64,000 bases of DNA. It comes from Selaginella moellendorffii (lineage: Eukaryota; Streptophyta; Lycopodiopsida; Selaginellales; Selaginellaceae). A program made the position numbers and the translations under genes. The stretch is from the NCBI RefSeq assembly GCF_000143415.4, contig NW_003314306.1:1375342-1439341 (forward strand). The letters run 5' to 3'. Shown here piece by piece: positions 45,033 to 53,415 of the stretch. The notes under the pieces are model-generated. The model did no database searches. It worked only from the letters and a program-made list of their open reading frames with translations, and had not been told where the DNA came from. Position 1 is the stretch's first letter, and each line of letters opens with the position of its first letter.

Positions 45033-46169
45033 CTACAAAGTTACGACTGTCGTGAAGAGCGAGCCATCGTCTCTCACAGCCTGCAAGTGTTCTTCTTTAC
45101 TCTGGTACGCATTCCACCGGTCTTCGATCCCGTCCATATGTGCCAGTCCCACCACAGCGACGATTTTCCCGTCGCAGCACAGCAATCTCTTGGTCATGAT
45201 CTCGTCTCGCTGATCGACTACCGCATCAACCTGATGGGCTTGTCCACGGTCAGCATCGCTAGAGAAAGCAATCGTGTGAAAGGAATCACGTACCACTTCC
45301 GGGAACTCCAGGCGAAGGTCACGAATCAAGCTCGAAGCAATCTCTCTCGTGTTCATGGACTCGAGAAGACTCAACTTTCGGTTTTGTATGGCGTGGAGCA
45401 TCACCTGGCACTCTTTCATTGTCCAGAGCTTTCTTATGAGCCTGAAAGCAACAGGCATGGTGAGTGCTCGATTCAGTCTCTCCTTAGTGACCTTCATTTT
45501 AATCTATGTAAGAAAACGAGCCCAAAAAAGACGGATATTTACCTTGCTGTTCTCATCGATGAGATGAATCTCAGCACCGAGTTTCATAGCTTCAGTGCCT
45601 GCTACCTGAAAGGAAATTAAAAAAAAAAAAAACCATGAGAACAGTGAAAAGTTCTAGCTTAAGAATGCATACCACGAACTCTGATGCTGTTGCTATCCCG
45701 GCGTCCCTCACACCTTGATAGTAGAAGTGAAGCACGACGTGCAGTAGCCTCTCTCCAAAAGTTCCAGGACAATCGAGAAACTCTCGAATCACTCCACGCC
45801 TCGGCTCATCATCTCCTCCATCTGGTTCCAACAAGCAATCCATTCGAGAAGGACATAACTCCACCTGTGTCGCAGCAACAATGTAGCCTAGCTCGATCGT
45901 GAATCACGCACTCACCGCGACGATATTGGGCCTCACCGATCGAATAAGCTAGGAATTTGGAGCAAAATCCCGTGTCAATCGCGTAGCATAGAAATCGCGG
46001 AGATTACCTGTTGGACTTTATCAGCGCTGCGCTGCGAGATGTGCATCGTGCCTATCAGATGGACCTCCGCGCCATTGGCCGCATTGTAGAGGCGAGCGAC
46101 GTTGTCGGCGGCAGCGAAGCTCTCCCGCGAGAATCGGAGCCCTCTCTTCAAGAGCGCCAAGCTCGTCAT
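45033..46169 (-). CDS. TraB-domain family protein, five exons including a 33-nt microexon
   Basis: Exons in transcript order: 46,169-46,008, 45,948-45,916 (33 nt), 45,864-45,673, 45,605-45,543 and 45,503-45,033; 306 residues. The start of the TraB/PrgY domain is clear: EVHLIGTMHISQRSADKVQQ, then LIRSVRPNIVA from the microexon, then VELCPSRMDCLL. Later AGTEAMKLGAEIHLIDENSK and the closing KIVAVVGLAHMDGIEDRW complete it. The family keeps two histidine-containing GTxH / GxxHxxG motifs thought to bind metal; members in plants and animals sit on mitochondrial or other membranes, but the reaction is unsettled. The N-terminus (SLALLKRGLRFSRESF) is basic and may target mitochondria. A telo-box lies 14 bp upstream of the ATG. 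Confidence 0.88.
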
Positions 46170-46182
46170 TTGCTAAATCGAT

Positions 46183-46193
46183 AAACCCTAAAA
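46183..46193 (-). promoter_or_regulatory. Telo-box in the TraB 5' leader
   Basis: AAACCCTAAAA lies 14 bp upstream of the TraB start codon and 66 bp beyond the stop of the next gene, so promoter and terminator share 90 bp. Telo-boxes are typical of plant genes for ribosome biogenesis and growth-linked expression; the role here is inferred. Confidence 0.5.
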
Positions 46194-46259
46194 GGCATTA
46201 GCTTTAAAGTGGGCATCTATTCCGAATGTTCTTGTCTCATTGCTGGAAAAACCTTCCTT

Positions 46260-47817
46260 CTAGAGATATGGAATTGGCGACTGCTGTTCTTGAGGCGGCG
46301 GTGGCATTGGGATCGTCTTCCTCTCCTTGATCGCTTCCAGGACTTTGTTTGCCTCGTCGATGAACGCATCATACCCCTCGATGTTCCTTATCACGATGTC
46401 AATCTGATGGAGAAGAGAAGATCAGTGCCAAAGTTTGAGCAAGTTCTTACCTGTGTGAAACCCTGGCAGCCGTTTTTCAATGCCTTCAACGCTACTTCAG
46501 CTCCCTCCGAGTAAGGATACCTGCGTAGCTCCACATTCACAAAGAGAAAACGAATTAAAAGAGTGATTTTTACCCGTAGATTCGGCACGAGAGGGGAGGG
46601 AACACGATGTGCTTGATGCCTTCCGTCGCAGCAAGAGCCAACGCCGAGCTGAAGCATCAAACGATGCGAGTGAGGTGGAACTCTCCAGCTCAAATCAAAT
46701 AGAAACTTACGCGTAAGTTTTCTCTAAGTCGGCATCCGACTCCCTCCCTTCATACACAGGACCTACGGCATGGATGACTCGCGAAACAGGAAGATTGAAA
46801 GCTCTGCACAAGAAAACACGAAAGAGAACAATGAGGAAAAAATCTAACTTGCGGCAAATGAAATACTTTGTGCTGACTGCTTGCCCAACTTCACACTTAA
46901 CGCCATGAGGAGCGACGTCTGGAAGCCTTTGGCAGGCAGACAAGAGCCTCGGCCCAGCAACCTTGTGAATAACTAGAAAAAAGAGAGCAAAGCAGTCAGC
47001 TTGAATCCAACATGTTTTCCAAGCAAAGCAGCATACCTCCATCAACAGCAGCTCCAGCATTCACTTTCTTGTTCGCAGGAGCCACCTGAGAATGCAAAAG
47101 AGCAAACCAAAATCATCCACCAAAAGAAGAGGAGGCAACACTTACAATGGCATCAGTAGCACCGTCGACTCGCCATTTGGTAATGTCTCCAAAGTAGATC
47201 GTCATGGAGCACGTATCCGAGAGCTTGAACTGTTCTCGCTGCATGAGCTCCGTCGGTGGAGGCGGAGGATTCAGCCACTCGATCACCCTCGAGTTCGTCG
47301 GCCTCTCGGGGTGGTATGGTCGCGGTGGTGGCTCCGGCTTCGCATAGGGGGACCTGTAAGTCGATTTGATCGGCTTTCCATCTTTATCCGTAGGCTCGGG
47401 AAGGTCGAGCTCAGGAATTCCCAGAGCCGAGAGACCTTTGTTCTCAGGAACTGGAGGTGGCGGCTCGGCGTTCGTAGACTTTGGTGGCAGCTTGTCTGGA
47501 TTGAGAGTCCTCGGTGGTGGCGGCGGTGGTTTAACCGGCGGCGGCGGACCATAGTAAGGCACCGGAGGTGGCGGCGGTGTGTAGTACTCCTCCACTGGAA
47601 GCTTGTACTCGTTTGGCTGGCCTTGTCTTGGAATTCTAGGAGGAAATGGGTCAGAAGGATAGACGGAACGAATCACTATCCTTGACGAAGATGGCCTGGT
47701 GTGTAGAGGCGGGGACGAAATTCCATGCTTGCTGCTGGCTTCGCCATGGAAGCTGGAAGAGAATGCCGGTAGAGGAGCGGCGAGCCGGATTGCTCCGACC
47801 TGTATGGCTTGCGCCAT
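46260..47817 (-). CDS. Macro-domain protein with proline-rich N-terminal half, seven exons
   Basis: Exons in transcript order: 47,817-47,146, 47,085-47,037, 46,972-46,867, 46,803-46,711, 46,648-46,574, 46,520-46,451 and 46,403-46,260; 402 residues. Residues 1-50 are Ser-rich and basic (possible plastid transit peptide). Residues 70-190 are proline-rich (PPPPPVPYYGPPPP and similar). From about 200: MTIYFGDITKWRVDGATDAI, APANKKVNAGAAVDG, VIHKVAGPRL, NLPVSRVIHAVGPVY and YGYPYSEGAEVALKAL, a macro domain that binds ADP-ribose-type ligands. The canonical VNAAN is VAPAN, losing the first Asn, and the Gly-rich loop is altered. Head-to-head with its paralogue at 48,358; exon lengths 2, 3, 5 and 6 match exactly. 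Confidence 0.88.
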
Positions 47818-48357
47818 TCCTGGAAGAAAGAGATGTCAAATCCCAGCAAACGAAGAGAGTCACAGAACTAGGGAAAGCAAGAGAAATGCGAGCGATAGCG
47901 CGGATTCTACACAAAGAACACGATGAATCCCACACAAGAGCTACTTAGAAACCACGCATTGTCACACAGAACTAGGGAAAGCAAGAGAGACCACGGATTC
48001 TACATAAACAACGTGATGAAATTCCACGAAAGAGCTACTGGCGATACTAGAAACCATAATCGCGAGCCATACCTCAAGAACGCACTCGCTCGCTCCAACC
48101 CTGGCGCCAGGGAAGAGCCCTTCCAGGGTTTAAACACCTAGCCGGGAGATCGCGCGCATCGCGACCGTCTAGAGATTATGCCGTAAGATATTTTCCAGAG
48201 GGATAAGAGATGAGCGGTCACGATTAAAGAACCGCTGATAAACCCTAGAGGAGGCGCTGAGGCGCAGGTAAAGTTTTCGTCGATTCTTCGTTCGATCAGC
48301 GATTTCTAGCTCGAAATTTCTAGGTCTTATCGATCGATCGACCAGGTGGTAGCGCCA
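47818..48357. promoter_or_regulatory. Shared bidirectional promoter of the two macro-domain genes
   Basis: 540 bp separate the two divergent start codons. It must hold both promoters and both 5' leaders. It contains a 104-bp tandem repeat (47,861-48,062) and, near the plus-strand gene, AAACCCTAG at 48,240-48,248. No convincing TATA box is seen for either direction. Confidence 0.6.
47861..48062. repeat. 104-bp tandem duplication in the bidirectional promoter
   Basis: Units start at 47,861 and 47,965. Both begin CACAGAACTAGGGAAAGCAA, share ACGGATTCTACA / GCGGATTCTACA, a CACGATGAA / ACGTGATGAA block, and CACACAAGAGCTACT / CCACGAAAGAGCTACT, and end TAGAAACCA. The second lacks about 15 bp (the GCGAGCGATAGC part). 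Confidence 0.75.
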
Positions 48358-49872
48358 ATGCAGGGGATTAGCAAGCTCAGGGTCGCGCCGCTGTCCGGTC
48401 TCCGGCTCGGGAGCTCTGGATTCCTTGGAAGCGCGCGCGCATTCCAGACGAGCTCCACGGCGTTGTTTCGGCACGATGCGAGCCCCGGATTTGGAGCTGG
48501 GGTCGTCCGGGCGGCAATGCGGCCGGATGGATTGCCTCACAAGCGCCCACACTTTGATAACTGGCAGAGGTCTCCTCCGGTGAGCACTGAGCCCCCAAAG
48601 CCGCCAGAGCCTCTCACGGGTGGAGTCAAGTACAAGCTTAGCGACCATTGCACGCTCGTTATGTGGAAGGGAGATATAGTCATCTGGCACGTCGATGGAC
48701 AAACTGATGCTATTGTAAGTTCTCTCCAATTTTTTTCCGATTATTTTTTTCTAGCTTTATGATTGTTCTTTATTTTCCTGGTTCTTGGTTTTTCCTTTGA
48801 TCCTTAGTTCGTTCTTTGCTATTCGTTTCGTTTTTTCTCTAGCTTTGGCTCTGATGGTTTTTCTTCTTTTTTTCTGGTTTTTGGTTTTGGTTTCGATCTT
48901 TAGTCTATGCTCGAGTGGTTTTTCAATACTTTTGTTAGTTCTTTTCGTTTCTTCTCTAGCTTTGGCTCTCATTAATTTGTTCCTTTTTTCCTGGTTATGG
49001 TTTTTCCTTTTGATCCTATTCTCCTTTAGCGTGGTTTTTCGCATTGTTTTTGTTCTTCTCTGGTTCTTACATGAAATGAAACTTACGAATTGTGTGCTTA
49101 GGTTGCTCCAGCAAACAAGAAAGTGAATGCTGGCCTGGGGATCAATGGAGGTGAGAGAAACCATACACTCTTTTTTCGCGATCTAAAAACTCGGTTTTGA
49201 TTTTCGTCCCTGTGTTGCAGCAATTCATAGAGCTGCTGGCCCGAGGCTCGCTGATGCCGGTGCAAAGCTGCCGGATATGGCACCTCAAGGAGTGAAATGC
49301 GTTATCGGGGCAGCGGTCGTCACTAGGTATCGTAGAAACCCGAGCTCTCAACGCTGACTTCCACTTCCCAGGGCTTTCAACCTCAAGGTTTCTCGAGTCA
49401 TCCACGCTGTGGCTCCAGTCTATCAGGAGAGAGACGATGCTTCACCCCGGGATCTCAACAGCGCATACAGGTGGGACACGCTTTCTAGTTTTCCAGCCTT
49501 GTAAGTAACACTTTCCTGGTGAAAACAAACAGGAGTGCTTTGGAGCTCGCCAACCGGGAAGGAGTGAAATACATTTGCTTTGCTGCGATGTCTTGCGGCC
49601 TCTACGGGTATGACTCACTTCCAAACGATCGATTTCACTCACTCGCGAGATGATCAATCAGATATCCTTACGACGAAGCAGCTGAGATCGCCTTGACGCA
49701 ATGCTTGCGGAATCACGGAGACATCCGGGAGGTAAAAAAATGGTTTTCTTTTTCATTTGTTTCTTCGTCAAAAACCATTGTTTTGCTTGAATCACAGGTC
49801 CATTTTGTATTGAAAGAACAGGACTACTACGATACATGGCTCGACGAAGCGAAGCGTATTTTCAAGTGCTGA
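48358..49872 (+). CDS. Macro-domain protein, shorter paralogue, seven exons
   Basis: Exons 48,358-48,714, 49,102-49,150, 49,221-49,326, 49,372-49,470, 49,533-49,607, 49,662-49,731 and 49,798-49,872; 276 residues. The N-terminus (MQGISKLRVAPLSGLRLGSS) is basic and Ser-rich and looks like an organelle presequence. The macro domain begins VMWKGDIVIWHVDGQTDAI and continues APANKKVNAGLGINGAIHRA, NLKVSRVIHAVAPVY and SCGLYGYPYDEAAEIAL. As in the partner, VNAAN is VAPAN. Exons 2, 3, 5 and 6 are 49, 106, 75 and 70 nt in both genes, so they arose by inverted duplication after the introns were in place. Intron 1 (387 nt) is unusually long for this window and T-rich. The proline-rich linker of the partner is absent. 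Confidence 0.88.
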
Positions 49873-49988
49873 AAGAGCTCTTCGTTCGTTCTCTTCGTTT
49901 TTCTAATAGAAAATTTCGTACCACGAAGCTCATCCTTTCGAAAGGGACATTCCAATGCTTTGCGGATATTCCCGGCATAATTCGTTCT

Positions 49989-49997
49989 CTAGGGTTT
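49989..49997. promoter_or_regulatory. Telo-box (inverse) before the GOLD-domain gene
   Basis: CTAGGGTTT lies 37 bp upstream of the ATG at 50,034, in a leader squeezed into 160 bp after the previous stop codon. Confidence 0.4.
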
Positions 49998-50033
49998 GTC
50001 AAAAGCAGAGCAGAGGAGGGGAGAGCTCCGGGG

Positions 50034-52117
50034 ATGGCTTCCACGGAAGGTCTGGTGCCAATCACCCGGGATTTCCTATCCAGATTCTACGATCGCTACC
50101 CGTTTGAGGCGCTCGCGCCGGGGATCGCCGCGGCGGATTCGCAGCTCCGCGAGGAGAATGAGCGGATGAGCAAGCATTACGCGGAGGAATCAGGTCAGTC
50201 ACTTGGAATTGCCCCTGTTCGTTTAGGCGCATCGGCATTCTGGCAGGGAACGATCTCATCCTTGACTTGTCGTTCGATTCGCCTCACAAGATCGACGAGA
50301 ACTTGTGGAAGAACCGGGAGCAAGTGGAGGAGATTTTGTATTTGCTGGAGAAGAGGCACTGGCCTTCCTCTGTAAGTTTTTCCTTTCTTCTCTGTGGAAT
50401 TGTATGACTTCTTTGCTTCTTCTTTCCTTTTCTTCCAGCTAAATGGACCACAAATGCCTGACAAGCTTTACAAGCTAGCTCTGGAGCTACAGAGCTTGCT
50501 CAAGTTCATTGAAGACTACCAGTATTTCAGCTCTGAAAAGATCTTCAGCATGAGTACGCTTAGCGTTTTTCTGTGAAGTACTTCATCTCTTTTTCCATCT
50601 TTGTGGACAGTTCTTACGTACATGCCTCAAGATTTTCGAGCGTCTCTAATCAAGCAGCAACGCGACCGCTCCGAGAAGAAGCGGCAAGCCGAGGTAGAAA
50701 CGCTCTTAAATGGTGGTGGTAGCATTCAGGAAAAATATAATCTACTGTGGAAACAACAAATGGAAAGGTAGAGGGTGGGGCATTTTCTACTGCTTTAACC
50801 GGACTGTCTGGACACTGTGTAGACGCAAGCAATTGGTGATGCTGGGATCTGCTTCAGGTGTGTACAAGACGCTGATAAGATTTCTCGTCGGTGTGCCTCA
50901 GGTCTGTTTTGTACATTGGTCCGGCCCTTGTGTAAGTATGAGCTAGTCCTTTTTTTCTTGCAGGTCCTTCTGGACTTCGTGCAACAAATAAATGATCACA
51001 ACGGGTAAGACAGCATCGAGTCGTCTCTAAAATCGTGAATCTGTGCTTGTTTTCGTGTGTGAAGCCCCATGGAGGAGCAACGGGAGCGGTACGGGCCACC
51101 ACTTTATCAGCTTACTCAACTCGGTTTGCACATACGAATCTTTCTGACTTTGTGGTGGAAGACATTTAATCGTGACACGACGTAAGCAAGCAAGCAAGCA
51201 AGCTAGCAGTTTTTCCTGTTACTGACTTTGGTTTTCTGAGCTTGAATGCAGGGCTCAAGACAGCCGCTTGGACTTGCTGGAGGAGTCCGTGAAGCTTTAT
51301 TCGTCGGAACTCAAGCGTTTTCTGACATTTTTGAGGTATGAAGTCTTTGATTCTGTCCAAAAGCTCTCGTGATTTATCAGGGAAGTTTTCGAGCATTCCC
51401 CGTTTCTTATATCGGCGGAAGAAGCAGGAACAAATGGGGGAAAGTAAGCTAGCTGGCTTTGTTTGGATGATCCTGGATAAAATTACTTTTATGCAGGACC
51501 ATGGTCAATGATTTTAAGGAAACCGTGATCTCCACAGGGAAAACTCACGAGGTGAGTCAATTTTTCGTGGTCTTCAGGCATCTCACAGCTCTGTTCTTCC
51601 AGGTTCTCTTGCCCGTCGACAGCGAGGGATCATACGTTGCGTGGGAGTTTAAACTGACATCCGGGAAGGTTTGCTCGTCATTCCTGTTCTCGCGACGGCT
51701 TACAAGGCTTGAAATCTCTACAGGACGTTGGCTTTAGCGTCGAATACATTAGCTCGAACGGCGCAAAGATGGTACGTTTGATGGTTTCACAATACTTTCG
51801 TGATAGCTTTCTCCCCCTGCAGCAAATGCTACCATATCAACGATATGATTCGCACCAGGTCCGTGATAAATAACTCGTTCGTTCGACAAGTTTGTAAGCT
51901 TGGTTCTCGTTCCAGGGAAACTTCTACTCGCCGGGCGTCGGATCTTACAAACTAGTCTGGGACAACTCCTACTCCACATTCTACAGAAAAGTAAGGCCGC
52001 CTAGATCACGCTAGCGTTTCTATTGACGAGCGTGATACACACTTGCAGACCGTGCGGTACAAGGTGGACGCCATCCCTCCCGTCGCGGACGCGCAGAAGC
52101 TCGAAGACCAAAATTGA
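50034..52117 (+). CDS. GOLD-domain protein of unknown function, 15 exons
   Basis: Exons: 50,034-50,193; 50,247-50,371; 50,439-50,553; 50,611-50,767; 50,823-50,901; 50,964-51,004; 51,065-51,181; 51,252-51,335; 51,381-51,443; 51,497-51,551; 51,603-51,668; 51,724-51,771; 51,823-51,858; 51,916-51,990; 52,049-52,117. All phases agree and yield 429 residues. The first 320 residues are helical and charged, with no named domain recognised. The C-terminal 95 (EVLLPVDSEGSYVAWEFKL, DVGFSVEYISS, GNFYSPGVGSYKLVWDNSYS) fit the GOLD beta-sandwich of p24/Sec14-GOLD proteins, which mediate protein or lipid contacts in Golgi traffic. No Sec14 domain, signal peptide or membrane segment is seen, so it is probably cytosolic. 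In exon 2 the acceptor at 50,246 was chosen over one that would leave a 33-nt intron and a wrong frame. Confidence 0.82.
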
Positions 52118-52590
52118 AAAACGGCATATTCTTCAGATATCTATCTCGGATATTCTACAGAATATTCTTTTGGTGGGTTTAGGGTTAGTTTAATTTAAAT
52201 GTGGTACTTTTACAAATCACGGTAAGCTTAATTATTCTATGGGATATTCCTACAGAATAAGTTTTGGTGGGAATTCTTAAGTTTAGTTTAGTTTAACTGA
52301 GTCACGCTTAATGAGACAAGCTTGGAAAGAGAGATTCGCCTTTGTTGGTATATATGGTATGCGCGTCTGCTGTTGAAACTACACGAGGAATATCGCTTGG
52401 GTGGCTGGTGAGCAATCAAACAATTTCTCTCTTGTACCTTTGCGCGGTGGGATCGATTGAGAATCGCTGGCCCCCATGGTGGATGGGCCCCCGCTGCGCT
52501 TTGTTCGTCCACCCTGAATCCAAAGCTCATTAAAAAGCTTTCCCAAAGTAGCGAGGAAAGCTCTCTTTTCTCTCTGTAGCGGGACATGAC
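52118..52590. other. Intergenic
   Basis: Contains two similar AT-rich blocks (GATATTC...ACAGAATA...TTTTGGTGGG at about 52,140-52,180 and 52,240-52,275). No gene seen. Confidence 0.35.
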
Positions 52591-52599
52591 AAGGTCGTG

Positions 52600-53290
52600 G
52601 TCACTGGTGTGGCTTTCGTGGGTGGGCGATGGACCATCGCAAACCAACCGGCCGCCTCACGCGCTCTCTCATTGACCGGGCACAGCCTTTCCTCACGGCT
52701 TACAACGGGATCTTCATAAACTCCACTTTTCCGGCGGGGATGAACATCCCCCAGGCGCTCGTGAAGCACAAGGTGGCGGACGAGATCAGGTTCCGCTCAA
52801 GGCCGACGTGCTGAGTAATGGCGGAGTGACCGTCGGTGGGCACTTTCCGGCCCGACATCCAGTCCCAGCTGGTGGCATTCCTCGATCAGAGCCAGTGCCC
52901 CTTCACCATCAACCTCTACCCCTTCCTCAGCCTGCAGCAGGATGCAAACTTCCCCCGAGAGTTCGCCTTCTTCGCCGTGCCACCGACAGTCGACGGCGCT
53001 CTTTCCTACACCAACGTCTTCGACGCGTCGTATGCGGTGGCGACGGAAATGCGTCGTATGCCTTCAACAGACCAGCTCAAGAGCCAGGTCGGGAACAGCT
53101 GCTACTTCGATGGCCTCGGCAAAGTCACGGACGTGGATCCGGCGCAAGGGGATTGCAAGTTTAAGATTGGGATTGTGACGGCCTCGTCTCCTCCTGGATT
53201 GTCGGCGGCAATGTCATTGTTGGCCGCCTCCTTGGCGTTTCTCTTCTTGCTTTTCTCAGTAGGCTTCCAGGCTGTGATAGCTGGAACGTT
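52600..53290 (+). pseudogene. GH17 beta-1,3-glucanase with X8 and GPI tail, broken
   Basis: The frame at 52,629-52,814 gives PFLTAYNGIFINSTFPAGMN and ALVKHKVADEI of a GH17 catalytic domain. A shift then exposes PLKADVLSNGG, and another at about 52,840 gives GTFRPDIQSQLVAFL, PFTINLYPFLSLQQDANFP and YTNVFDASYAV (open 52,836-53,315). The end of GH17, with the nucleophile region, is missing: the sequence goes straight to X8/CBM43 pieces (GNASYAFN in one frame, NSCYFDGLGKVTDVDPAQGD in another). A hydrophobic LSAAMSLLAASLAFLFLLFS, typical of GPI anchoring, closes it. Two or more frameshifts and an internal deletion make it non-functional. A 29-bp inverted repeat sits at its 3' end. Confidence 0.75.
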
Positions 53291-53351
53291 TCATACCAGT
53301 CTTCGCTACTGGTAGTCCAATTGGTATGGAACGTTCCAGCTATCACAGCCT
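53271..53351. repeat. 29-bp near-perfect inverted repeat (hairpin)
   Basis: The arms 53,271-53,299 and 53,323-53,351 are reverse complements with a single mismatch (GTTTCATACC against GTTCCATACC). They flank a 23-bp spacer with its own small CCAGT...ACTGG pairing. The left arm overlaps the end of the GH17-X8 frame. Confidence 0.9.
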
Positions 53352-53415
53352 CACAACAGCTCGCTGCTCGTGGAGCTGGTGCATGTCAATATAAAGGTTT
53401 GCAAAGTCTTAGGGC

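Noticed and set aside
47092-47685. 197-codon plus-strand frame, Arg/Trp-rich
   Set aside because: Antisense of the proline-rich region of the macro-domain gene (CCN codons read backwards give Arg/Gly/Trp).
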